From positions 1,304,501 through 1,368,500 of the forward strand of contig JAGVRJ010000010.1 in NCBI GenBank assembly GCA_019059635.1: 64,000 bases of DNA, read 5' to 3'. The position numbers and the translations under genes are program-made. This DNA is from Proales similis. Taxonomy: Eukaryota > Rotifera > Eurotatoria > Ploima > Proalidae. Below are positions 45,529-56,258 of the stretch, piece by piece (positions within the stretch are counted from its first letter, which is position 1; each line of letters starts with the position of its first letter). The notes below the pieces were generated by a model. The model had not been told where the DNA came from and ran no database searches. It was given only the letters and a program-made list of their open reading frames with translations.

Positions 45529-48018
45529 TTTGCTTTTGTTCCAACTTGTACACAAATTTCGTGTTCTAGGGGGGGCACGATTCAACAATCGACAAAGCCA
45601 ACCAAAAGCAGAACAATCTAAACACGCAGTCGAACGAAACGCTCGTCTCGTCTTGATTGTTTATCTCGTTTCGTCTATTTCTTATTCTGGAACGTGCGAT
45701 CGGAGATCTGGAAAACGTGTCAGGCTGCTGTGAAAGCCGATTAGGCTAGTCCACAGGTTGAGTTGATTGACGAAGGCACGTTTGTGCGAGGGCGGCCGGT
45801 ATCCTCATTCAGCTATCATGCGCATGAGTGATCTCACCATCATCCCGGCCATTGATTGGCGACGAATTAGCAAGCGACAGCAGCGAACGTGTTGCATTGA
45901 GCGGTGACGACCAGGTGATGATCGACTTGATTATGAAGCGAGGTCAACATAAACGCTCGCACAAGACGACCGTCACGAGGACGCAAAATCAATAAATCAC
46001 GCTCATTCGTCGTTGTGGTCGTCGTCGTCCTCGATGCATTCTGCCTCGTTTAAGGTCGCGATGATGTGAATAATTTCAAGCCGCCTGTCGCCTCGCTCTC
46101 TATTCAGATAATTTCTCTTCAACAACAGCCTCTTTCTCTCTGTTCCGAATTTGTTTGTTTCAAATGTAGAGAATTTCATTTGGCACTCAATTATGTAACT
46201 CAGTTTATTCGAATTCAAACGCCTAATTGCCGCCCGAAGCCGTTTAAAAGCCGGCCCGGGTCTAAGTGGATTTGCTCTCGCCGCCTCTCTTTCCTCTCTC
46301 TCTCCCTCTCTCTCTGCCTCTCTGGGCCTCTTTTGCCTCTTCTTAGCTACGTTAAGATGATCACGAGACGCTTTTACTCAGGGCTTCGCCTACCTCGACC
46401 CATTTAAGTTCATGTTTTCGGCATTTGGAAGCGAGGAGGAGGAATTCGATCGGCGGCCGAAAACATGTTTTTAAGCTGCGAGGCCGTTGGCTGGTCACTC
46501 GACGGCCAAATACGAGTTGGCCTCGTCCTGAGTGTGAGCGGGGCGCATGCCAGCATAAATCCGCCGCTCACTCTTATCGCTCTCATTGAGCCGTGTGAAA
46601 CAACGGTCCGGCAAGATAATACCCTTAGGCCAGGCGGCGGCGGCAACGAGCTTATCATTCTAGAAAACGCGGGCCCTTGCTTTGCTCTAATTAAAATCTA
46701 AATTTCTATTTAAAGCCCGGCGTCTGTAATGCAACAATTATTCGTCGTCGAGCTAGCCCGGGTCAACGCAGATCAGGCGACTGCAGCGGTGGTGGTGGCG
46801 CACAACATGGCGCGTCAGTGTGAAAGAAGGCGCTCAAATCGCAGTGACATGTGAGCAAACAACACTTTTCTCTCTCTCTCTCTCTCTCTCTCTGTGTTTG
46901 TGGTGCATTTGAAACGCTTTCTTTCATTAGCGCTCTATCTGAACGGATGCGTCCGTTGTCAGTGCGGACGCAAATATTTACAATTTGATTCAAATCGACG
47001 CCGAGCGAGCTCGACGACCAAGAGGACGACGACAATCATAACGACGAAGATGATGATGACGAGCAAGCAGCAGTCCGATTGCCACTGATTCGTGTGTCCG
47101 ATAGCAAGCGCGATTGAGATGAGTTGGCCGCATTGACGTGCGAGCAGGCCAGAGAGAGAGAGTGAGCGCGCGGGAAAAATGCGAAAAAAGAGACTACACG
47201 AATGGTTCGTGTGAATCAAAGACAGAGAGAGAGAGAGCGCGCACGTCGACGATCATGCAAGTTATTGGGATTAACGAGCATTTAGATTGATGTAAATATT
47301 GATGCAAAGGAGCTCTCGTTTGATTCTAATCCGTTGTCGGCGGCGGCGTCTCAACTTACGAAATAGAAGAATCGCATTTGACTCGTGTGACATTCTCAAA
47401 CGTGGGCCAATTTGGTCGATCGGCGTGTGTCCGGCTTTTGAAAAGTTCCGTTTGGCGACGCTCTCTTTTCCCCTCAGTTCTCGAGCTAATTAAGCGAGCG
47501 AGCACGCGCCACATCCCGACGGCAGCCGGAACTTGCAAACATTCATCCACACAACGATCAATATTTACAGGATTAGAAACGCATGGTAAGCCGACGACAT
47601 TTGCGACGCTCGTCGTCCGACTTGTGGGCGGTGGGGTCGCCTATCACAAGAGTCTTGTTCAATCGATTATCCTTCTCTTCGTCATTTTGCCTCATTTTTA
47701 GAGGCGGCCAACAAGAAGATTGCGACGCTGATTGACCCAGTTTCTAGTCTCGGCCTAGGAAGCGTTTGCTCTATCTTCATCTCTGTGTGTGTGCGTCTTT
47801 GGCTTTCCTTCTGGCTCGTCATCTCGTCGCTTGGCCATTTTGGCGACAACATCATAATGTTGGCGCTCGTTTTCTAATTATAGCCGACCATCCGGCCGGC
47901 CATTGCTTTGACGTTTGTGGGCGCCAAGTCAAGTGAACGCTTGAAATTTAGATTTGAAGCGATTATTGTGTCTAGGGCGGAAGAAGAGCAAGAATATTCA
48001 GAAGCAAAAGCAAGAGCG
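45529..48018. promoter_or_regulatory. Largest intergenic interval, GA/TC-rich, between TIPIN and hillarin
   Basis: About 2.5 kb without a convincing exon. It contains several GA/TC tracts: TC-rich near 46280-46330, (TC)n at about 46865-46894, GA near 47150-47165 and 47221-47242, and GAC/GAT repeats near 47010-47065. Both flanking genes start here, so the interval holds a divergent promoter region. A splice acceptor near 47882 (CTAATTATAG) may end a 5' UTR intron of hillarin. Repeated GAGA tracts are typical of some promoter-proximal elements in animals. Confidence 0.45.
46865..46894. repeat. (TC)n microsatellite
   Basis: An uninterrupted TCTCTC run of about 28 bp lies in the TIPIN-hillarin intergenic interval. 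Confidence 0.85.
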
Positions 48019-51000
48019 ATGAGCACGGCAGCAGCAAACGAGTTGCAGCAGAACGGCTTCGACTACTCGCCGTCGACAGGCGCGACGACGACCAGTATGC
48101 GACACGCTTACAAAGAGAACATTGCGACCGCACAAGTGATCAGTCCGAAGAGCTTCGCCTCTCCAGCGCACAACATAAGCGACTCGGGCATCGAGACGTC
48201 CATGTTCAGTCCGAACGGATTCAACATCACTGCGGCGAATCATGTAAACACGCTGGTGAGCAACTTTTCAAACATGCAGATGTCGCCCGCGTCAGTCGGC
48301 AGAGCAGACGGCTCGAGCCTCTACTCGCCGCAGACGAGAGCAGTCGAGGACCGTTGCATGCGGTGTGCGAACCAGGTCTACGCTCTGGAGCGGATCGGGC
48401 CCATCAAAGGCAATATCTATCACAAGACCTGTTTCAAGTGTCTCACATGCGATCGTCAGCTCGACTTGAAGACCTACTACACGAACCAGATAAATCTGAG
48501 CGACCGTCACATCTACTGCCAATCGCACGCTCCCAAGTCGGGCAAGGGAGTGTTCGGCGCCGACAACCTGGCCATCCACAACGTGCTGAAGGCGCCCAAG
48601 CTCGACGTCATGCAGCGGGTAGAGAACAAGCCCAAGGCCAACATCGACGGCTCCGCGGTTCATATACTGCACGCGATGCACGCGCAGCACTTGCTGCAGA
48701 TGGGCAACAGAAAAGACCAGTCGCAAGTGCACCGCTTTCCGGCCTATCCGCCGCACGTGGACCAGAGCCGCCTCAAGGCGCGCGAGGAGATTAAAAAGGC
48801 GCAAGAGATACTCGAGGCGAAGCAGCGAGAGGAAGAGGACTTGCTGCTGGAGAAGTTCAGAGCCGAGCGCGAGAAAGAGCAGATGAAGCTCGAACAAGAG
48901 GTCAAGGAAGAGTGGGAGAAGCGGCTGCTGGCCATTCAAAAGCAATACGAGCAAGAGTTTCAGCGTAAAAAAGACAACCAGAAGGACTTGACTCTGCGCT
49001 TGAAGAAAGAGCAAGAGCAGCTGGAGAAGAACATGACACTGAAGAGAGAGAAGAAGCGAGAAGACGCCAAGCGCCATTTGCTGCAGCTCGAGCAAGAGGC
49101 CACCGCCAATCTGGTCACCAAGCACAGCGAGGAAATGCTCAAGCTGATCAAGGCCAAGGAGGCCGAGGTGGTCGAACAGGACGAAGAGGGAGAGAGCGAC
49201 AAGAGGCCTGGCCTGGCCCAACCGCCGCCCCCTCAGCCGCCGATTAGACGCAAGCGTGACCTGTACGACGAGCCGAGCATATTCGAGCTCATCGACCAGC
49301 AGGCGATCAGCGTGGCCGAGTCAGAGCAAACGTCCTACACCGAGCTGGTGCATCAGCTCACTCATGGCCTGGTCACTGATCTCGAGAAGGTGCGCGCCAT
49401 ATTCAGGTGGATTACAGTGAAGGACTTGAACGCGATCGACTTTGGCGACTCGATGCCGGCCGGCGACACTCCTCTCGGGCTGTTGAGGGGCATCAAGTTT
49501 GGCACCGAGACCTATCACACGTTGTTCATGCGTCTATGCAGGTAAGCGAGCGTCTCGTGCCGTTTGTGCTGAGCTTGCTTGACTAATGGAAACTGGCCAG
49601 CTACGCGGGCATCCACTGCGTGGACATTAAGGGCCATTCGAAGAGCGTCGGCTACGAGCCGGGCATGCGAATTCAGCCGGGCAAGTTCACCAACACCTGG
49701 AACGCGGTGCTCATCGACGGCGAGTGGCGCTTTGTTCAATGCAACTGGGGCGCGCGACACTTGGTGATGAGCAAAGACAAGAAGCTTGAGCCGAGCGCGA
49801 CCAAGCCGTCCAGAGACAAGATCAAGTACCAGTACGACGAGCACTACTTCTTGCCCGACCCGGAAGAGTTCATACTCGAGTTCTTTCCGCACAACTCTGA
49901 ATGGCAGCTGCTCGAGCAGCCGATCACGTTGGACGAGTTCGAGTCGTTGCCGTTCGTGAGGTCGCTCTTCTTCCACTATCACCTTGACTTTGTCAATCAG
50001 AGACAGGCGGTGATATTGACCAACTCGAGGGGCGCGGCCGACATAAAAATCCGAATGCCGGACGACCTCAAGTCGCGGCTGGCGTTTCATTTTCACCTGC
50101 GCCTGGCCAACCAGGAAGACAACGAGATAAACGGCGTCAAGCTTGAGCGCTACGTGCTGCACACAATCCAAGACGACTTGGTCTCCTTCAACGTCCATGT
50201 GCCCCAAGTGGGCGACTACTTCATCGAGATATTCGCCAGTCTCGTCGAGTCGGACGCCAACCCGTTCGGGCAGAGTTTCAAGCTGAAATGCGTATGCAAA
50301 TACAAGATCGTGTGCGAGGAGCTCACGCAGCGCATGCACCCGCTGCCGGCCTGCGCCTCGGGCGAGTGGGGCCCGATGAAGGCGCTGCGGCACTTTGGCA
50401 TATTGCCGACCACGCACAAGAGCGCCATAATTGAATGCGATCAGCAGTTTGTCGAGCTCAAATTTCAGCTTCCCAAGCTGCTCAAGATACACGGCAAGCT
50501 GCACAACAACTCGGCGAGCGACCTCGACAAACTGGTCAAGCACGAGCTGAGCGCGTCCAACGAGCTTGCTGTTCAGATTCAACTGCCGCACGAGGGCCAG
50601 TTCGGACTTGACATTTACGCTCGCGATCCCGAAATTCAAACAGAAAAGCGCACCATGTCGCACTGCTGCAAATACCTGATTAACTTCAACAAGAAGCTCG
50701 GCGCAGTCGGCAACGCCAGCGCGGCCAGCAGCACAAGCAGTGAGAGTGAACTACTGAAGCAGATCGGAGCGAACAGCGACATGCTGCTCCAGTTGGGCAT
50801 GACCCCGGCCAGTCACGCCGGTCCAGTGATTGTTTACGACGAACGCCAGCCGCTAGAGATCCTCTTCAAAATGAGCAAGGCGGTCGACTTTTCGTTCGAT
50901 CTCAAATACTGCCTCACTCGGCCGGGCAGTCAGTCGGGCATGAAGTTCTCGCAGATCAAGGCGTCCGAGTTTGTCAAAGTCAAACAGTACGGCTACACCA

Positions 51001-51137
51001 TTAGCTTCATATTGAACATGCCCGCTCAAAAGTACGGCCACTATTTGTTCACAGTATACGCGTCGGACGACCAGATGAAGAGCAGCAATCTGCCGCCAGT
51101 GTTCACTTATCTCATTAATTACGCGCCGCCCAAGTGA
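48019..51137 (+). CDS. Hillarin/KY-type protein: LIM domain plus transglutaminase-like domain
   Basis: Two exons (48019-49541 and 49601-51137) give 1,019 residues. Hillarin-type proteins are cytoskeletal, known from leech neurons and fly (Hil). After a Ser/Thr-rich leader comes one LIM domain (CMRCANQVYALERIGPIKG, CFKCLTCDRQL, HIYCQSH), then a long charged coiled coil (about residues 255-395), then the transglutaminase-like core and repeated KY-type beta domains to the end. The core keeps the fold (RAIFRWITVKDLNAIDF, LFMRLCSYAGIHC, VQCNWGARHL). The usual nucleophile position in the G-x-C-x-G-Y segment reads GIKFGTETYH, and the usual His before W reads NTWNAVLIDGEW, so it is probably catalytically dead. 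The frame is open 37 codons upstream of the chosen Met, and the true start could be at 47908. AATAAA is at 51370. Confidence 0.88.
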
Positions 51138-51620
51138 ACCAAGTGGCCAGGTGCCCAACTAAACTGCTGCGGCTGCTGCTCCTCTGAGCATTCAAATCGC
51201 GCTTGTAAAATATTGAAAAGCCATATAAGAGGGCGCATAGAGAGTGTTAATGAGCGCCTCTCTCCGTCTATGTGTCTGCCTTAACCAAACTCAATTCATC
51301 CATCTAGCTCTTTAATCTTTCTTTTATTCTCTTATTTTAGCCGATATTTTTCTATGCCAATTCTAAGCCAATAAATAAATTATTCCAGCCAGGATAGACG
51401 ATGTTCGGGCTGCTTCTAAAATGGCTCACGAATGGCTGTCAGCCAGTCAGCAAATAAATGAGATTGAACTGAAAACAAAAAAAAGAAAACGGTGAAAATG
51501 GAAAAGAACAACAAAGAGATCATGGGCACCAGCCAAAGTGGTGGTGGTGGTGGTGGTGGTGGTCGTTGTCGCTTGGAATGCCTCCAAAAGACCAAAACGA
51601 AAAGGGTGAGAGGCTGGGCC
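51138..51620. other. Convergent 3' region, hillarin / SLC25 carrier
   Basis: No gene. It contains the plus AATAAA at 51370-51375, and the only minus-strand AATAAA candidate downstream of the carrier stop (TTTATT at 51323-51328), so the two 3' UTRs may overlap by roughly 80-90 nt. A GGT trinucleotide repeat lies at about 51539-51563. Confidence 0.45.
51539..51563. repeat. (GGT)n microsatellite
   Basis: About eight GGT units in the 3' flank of the SLC25 carrier gene. Confidence 0.85.
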
Positions 51621-53009
51621 TAGTGGCGGAGTCCGAGCTCGGTCACTTTGCGTTGGGCCCATTGCATCACGACCATGGAGCAGCCGTTGGCAAAGAAACT
51701 TCGCATCACGCCCGGCCCGAGTCCACGGTAGAGGCCTGAACACATTAGCGACTCTCAGGCAGCTGTGGCACTTGAATCGTTGTTTTACCGAAAAATCCGC
51801 CGCGTTCGCGAACAATGTACTTGAAGCGTTCGAGAGTGCTCATGTGTCTGTGCAAAATGGAGAAATGAAAGCGCGGAGCGGAAGAAGGCTGCCAGAATGT
51901 GTGTCAAGTACTTTTCATTCAAATAGCCCGCCTGGATTTGTGCTTTCACGTACCTGAAACGAACAGCGAGCGAGATGGAGAGAGAGAGAGAGCGCGTTCG
52001 AACAAGGAGCGAGCACTTACTCCAGTGGCCAGATCAGAACCCAGGCCATGACCGAAGCGCATCCGCTCGCTGCGAGTAGATCGTGAGAGACTCTAGAGGC
52101 AAGAGGCGAGACTGCCTTACCTAGGAAGGGGCCGGCAATGCTGTTGCGGAACAGTCCGTCGCCGTGTCGTCGAAATGTGTCCAGAAATATGAAATAGGAC
52201 GGCAGCAGAAAGAGCGAACGGAACCAGGTGATTCTGAAGCCCTGTCAAGCAAGCATTTTGGTTTTATTGGCCTCCTCCAGCAGGACGCAGCTGCTTACCG
52301 TGTACGTGTCTCGGAGTTTCCACGTTTCGCCCGTCTGTCTCTTGATCTAATCCAACGATTGAGAATGAGCTGATTTATCAGGCGCCCTTCGACAATATTC
52401 TCACTTTGGCATATTCAAGCGGAGTCTCGACCATAGAGCGCAGAGTTCCGGACATGATTCCGCCGCAAACGACTCTGATCTGGAGGCCGTTTGTCAACGG
52501 AATCTGCTCTCTGCCCCATTCGTGGTCCATCAGAGTGTATCTGGCCCGGTGGCGAGCATGTCCAGCATTAGAACCGAATCAGCGCAATCGTAATCTCATC
52601 AAGACCTACGTGGCTTCGAACGCGGAGAACTGAATCGAGCGGTAGATTGTTGATCCCCAGAGCGGCGGAATGCAGCCTCTTTGATCGGACGACGACGGTC
52701 GATGAACTGGATGCCACAATGAACAAGTGCTCACCTACCGGTAGAGGCCAATCACTCCTTCTCGCCTAAGAACGGTGGTGAACGCCTTGAACATGCCGAG
52801 CTGCTCGAAGCCGCGCTGCGCCTGCATCTTGGTTTTGATCGTATCGAACGGCTAGATTGGCTCGAGTTAACCGGCCGGCTGAAGTAGGCAACCGAGTGAA
52901 CAAGAGTTACGTGGCCGATGCTGACGCTGGTCAGTCCGAACAGGACGCCGGTACCCAGACTGATCGCGCCCTCTCGCAACCAGTGCGCTCGCTTCTCGTT
53001 GTGCGTCAT
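51621..53009 (-). CDS. Mitochondrial carrier family (SLC25) protein, substrate unassigned
   Basis: About ten short exons encode a three-repeat inner-membrane carrier. It starts at 53009 (MTHNEKRAHWLREGAISLG). Repeat 1 has FGLTSVSIGH joined to PFDTIKTKMQAQRG and, downstream, REGVIGLYRGCIPPLWGSTI. Repeat 2 has MSGTLRSMVETPLEYAKIKR. Repeat 3 has VLIWPLEYVKAQIQAGYLN, then RERGGFF-GLYRGLGPGVMRS and a last exon ending VTELGLRH. The three P-x-[DE]-x-x-K signatures are present as PFDTIK, PLEYAK and PLEYVK. The PLEY form in repeats 2 and 3 is unlike the common PFD/PLD forms, so I do not assign a substrate. It is divergently paired with EMC4. Confidence 0.85.
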
Positions 53010-53357
53010 CTTTCTCTATCTCAGCCTCTAATCGACTGTGTTCTTCTCAATCACCTTGCCGTATGCGACAATCGTATATCGAGCCGCCAGCGATGCCTGG
53101 ATGCGTGCACACTGCTTCTAGTTGAAAGCGCGCAACAATGAAAAGAGCTTTTCTTTGGTTTGCTTCGACCAAATTGGCCACATTTCGGCCCGATCACGGT
53201 GACATTGGCTCAGCCGCAGTAGGCAACTCTGTTTCGCAGAGCCGGCGACCACCGACCGTCACTGGCGCTCAACAGTTGCTTGCAGGCGTTGAGCAGAGAT
53301 CACAATGCTGCTGCAATGTAAAGCTTTCTCTGCTCAATTCTCGGCAATGTGTCGAGT
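53010..53357. promoter_or_regulatory. Bidirectional promoter, SLC25 carrier / EMC4
   Basis: 348 bp between divergent start codons with no coding signal. It must contain both promoters. Confidence 0.5.
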
Positions 53358-53957
53358 ATGACGAGGAGGAGCAGGTCGCGCGATAGCATAAAACAAATTC
53401 ACAGCGACAAGAAGCAGCGGCAAGAAAACATGCAGAGCGGATCGTCGAAAGCAGGCAGACAACGCAAATGGTTCGTCGATTTCACCAAGCGGCCAGAGAG
53501 GTACTCGCTGGCGCAGAGCGACAGCTCCACTCCGGTCGGCTATAACGAAAAGGCAGTGAGCGAGACGACCAGCGTCGAGGAGGGCACTCGTCTGATCGGC
53601 ATGAAGTCGTGGGACATTGCCATGGGCCCGCTCAAGCAGGCGCCAATGAATCTGATGATCAGCTGGATGGCGGGCAGCTCGATCGGCCTCTTTCCTATCA
53701 TGTTCGTCGGAATGCTCCTGTTCCGGCCGTTTCAGTCAATGTTCAGCATGTCCAAGGCGTTCGAGGCCATCGAGACCGGCGAGCACTCCATTCTTCAAAA
53801 GCTCACTTATCTGTTCGGCAACGTGGTCAATCTGTGCATCGCGCTCTACAAGTGCCATTCAATGGGCCTCTTGCCCACATATGCCAGCGACTGGCTGGCA
53901 TTTGCCGATCCCCAAGAGCAAATGGAATACTCATTTGGCGGCTTTTCCCTCAGCTGA
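53358..53957 (+). CDS. EMC4: EMC4 (TMEM85), ER membrane protein complex subunit 4
   Basis: EMC4 is a subunit of the ER membrane complex, which inserts and folds multipass and tail-anchored proteins. The 199-residue protein is from a single exon. Family blocks are KWFVDF, TPVGYNEKAVSETT, SWDIAMGPLKQAPMNLMISW, then a first membrane segment (MAGSSIGLFPIMFVGMLLF), FRPFQSMFSM, LTYLFGNVVNLCIALYKCH and SMGLLPTYASDWLAFADP with the acidic/Gly tail MEYSFGGFSLS. The N-terminus before residue about 35 is not conserved, so the ATG at 53358 is the first in-frame one rather than an aligned start; a Met at about 53430 is an alternative. AATAAA is at about 54077. Confidence 0.95.
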   Translation: MTRRSRSRDSIKQIHSDKKQRQENMQSGSSKAGRQRKWFVDFTKRPERYSLAQSDSSTPVGYNEKAVSETTSVEEGTRLIGMKSWDIAMGPLKQAPMNLMISWMAGSSIGLFPIMFVGMLLFRPFQSMFSMSKAFEAIETGEHSILQKLTYLFGNVVNLCIALYKCHSMGLLPTYASDWLAFADPQEQMEYSFGGFSLS

Positions 53958-54361
53958 GCCCTTCAGCCTAAACTCGTTCAGTTTCTCTTTTTCGTCTCGG
54001 CCCTTCCTCACCCCTGCCCCCTTTCGGCATCGTTCGACACACTTTGTTTGATTCAGTCGTGCTCGTATTTCGAGAATAAACAATATTCGAATCCAAACTG
54101 TACTCGATCTGGGATGAAGACAAGCTTTGAGTCGATCGAGTCGAGTCATTCGGCCATCGCTCTGTGAGAGCTTTTTGATATTTTGCCATGTTGTGCACAG
54201 TCATATGATGATGATGATGATGGTCCTTTTGTCGGGCAATCTTTCCTCATTCATATGAGTGCGTGATGCTTTGACTTGATCACTCTCTCACGTGACCATG
54301 GCCTGCCTATATTAGCCGGTCTGCGCATCGTGCACGCTCATCGAAACCAGCAAACAGCGAC
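53958..54361. promoter_or_regulatory. Intergenic region, EMC4 3' end / cathepsin C promoter
   Basis: About 400 bp. It holds the EMC4 poly(A) signal (AATAAA near 54077), an ATG/GAT trinucleotide repeat near 54203-54222, and a TATA-like CCTATATTA at about 54306-54314, about 50 bp before the cathepsin C start, consistent with a very short 5' UTR. Confidence 0.45.
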
Positions 54362-56136
54362 ATGCTCAAGTACGCGTCTTTCACTCTGCTCGCTTTGGTG
54401 GCACTGGCAGCTGCAGACACGCCCGCCAACTGTTCGTACAGCGACGCGCTCGGCAAATGGGCGTTTCATGAGGGTGCTCGTGGCAACGACAAGAGCATCC
54501 AATGCAACCGAACCAACAGTACGCCTTTTTGATGAGCAAACACTTTTCGTCAATCTAAATCGATTTCATTCAAGTTCCGATCGAGTCCGGCTTTGTGGTG
54601 TCACTCGAGTTTCCGAACATTGCCACCGACGAGGACGGCAACATCGGTTTCTGGACGCTGATCTACAACCAAGGCTTCGAGGTGGTGATCAACAACCGCA
54701 AATACTTTGCGTTCTTCTACTACACGAGCAGTTCGACCAACGTGACCAGCTACTGCCATCACACTTCGTGGGGCTGGGCGCACGAGACCGGAGTGAACCC
54801 CTCGGACTGGTCTTGTTACATTGCGGCCAAACTCGATCAGCCAGCGCAGCAAGGTCGACTCGCTCTTCCCCGACGCCTGTCCCAGACCAGCATGCGCACT
54901 TCCAAGCCTCTGCCCAGACGCCTCTATCAGTATGCGTTTGAGCACCTTCGACCGAACTGGCCGCCGCCTCCTCTAAATGCTTCAATTCAGGTATCTGGAC
55001 GTGAAGCCCTACCAGCGAAACGCGCTCTTTGTCGAGCAGATAAACGCAAAGCAAAACTCTTGGCGTGCCACGCACTACGATTTCATGGACAAGATGACAG
55101 TCGGCGATCTGATTCGCATGGCCGGCGGACGCAAATCTAAAATTCTCAAGTAAGAGCTTCAGTCGGCCAACTCTGGCGTTTAACAACTGCTCATGAGCGT
55201 TCGGCCGAGTAGCAAGCCCAAGCCCGCACCGGTGCACGATCAAGTTCGAAAAATGGCCAGCAAGCTTCCGAAAGCGTTCGACTGGCGAAATGTGAACGGC
55301 GTCTCGTATGTCTCGCCGATCAGAAATCAGCAATCTTGCGGCTCTTGCTACGCCTTCTCCTCAAGTAAATCGTTGACGCTTTAGCCAAAAAGTGCCTATG
55401 AACCAATTTAACTTTAAAGTGGCCATGAACGAGGCCAGACTGCGAATCAAGACCAACAACGCGGACCAGACCATTTTCTCGCCCCAGGACATTGTCGAGT
55501 GCTCTGAATATTCGCAGGGCTGCGATGGTGGCTTTCCGTACTTGATAGCTGGCAAATACGCCGAGGTCAGTGAGACGTTCAAGTTGATTCATATCGAACG
55601 AATGAGAACATGGCGAGGGTTTTAGGACTTTGGCCTGGCGCCTGAAGAGTGCAATCCGTACAAAGGCACGGACGGCGTGTGCACCACCAACAGCACGTGC
55701 AATCGGCGCTACTCGACCAAATACCATTACGTTGGCGGCTTCTACGGCGCCTGTAACGAAGAGCTGATGAAAATCGAGCTTGTCAACAACGGGCCCATTT
55801 CGATCTCGTTCGAGGTCTACGATGACTTTTTGCAGTACAAGGGCGGCATTTACCATCACACGTTCCTGAAAGACGAACTGAACTTCAAATTCAATCCGTT
55901 CGAGTTGACCAATCACGCTGTGCTGTTGGTCGGCTACGGCTCGGAGAACGGAACAGACTACTGGATTGTGAAAAACTCGTGGGGCACTGAATGGGTGAGT
56001 TGGAGTGGCACTGTTGCTTGTAGCGTTCGAACATTTGTACTCATTCAAGGGCGAGGACGGCTATTTCCGAATTCGTCGAGGAAACGACGAGTGCGCCATC
56101 GAGAGCATTGCGGTCGCCTCCGAAATTGTTGTCTAG
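54362..56136 (+). CDS. CTSC: Cathepsin C (dipeptidyl peptidase I)
   Basis: Cathepsin C is a lysosomal papain-family enzyme that removes N-terminal dipeptides and activates other proteases. The start gives a signal peptide ([18 protein letters not shown]). An exclusion domain follows ([51 protein letters not shown]), then propeptide sequence, then the catalytic domain: [20 protein letters not shown], the nucleophile in [32 protein letters not shown], the active-site His in [15 protein letters not shown] and Asn in [10 protein letters not shown]. The last exon, after a short intron, reads [19 protein letters not shown] and ends EIVV. Introns are short and the catalytic triad is complete. Tail-to-tail with CAD, with only 122 bp between stops. 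Confidence 0.94.
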
Positions 56137-56184
56137 CTCAACGAAATGGCTCAAACGGCTCTCAAATTTAAGAGATTTTTTTTT

Positions 56185-56193
56185 TTTATTAAA
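56185..56193. terminator. Shared bidirectional poly(A) signal TTTATTAAA
   Basis: The same TTTATTAAA 9-mer seen at 34991-34999 recurs between the stops of cathepsin C (56136, plus) and CAD (56259, minus). It supplies ATTAAA on plus and AATAAA on minus. It is preceded by a long T run. Confidence 0.6.
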
Positions 56194-56258
56194 GACAATC
56201 AGTCTAAACTAAAAAAAAATAAACTAAAACAAGGCAATTAATTGCTCGGCTAATTGGT

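Noticed and set aside
48292-49221. Long minus-strand frame opposite hillarin
   Set aside because: Leu/Gln-rich antisense shadow of a coiled-coil region; the plus strand has LIM and transglutaminase-like domains.
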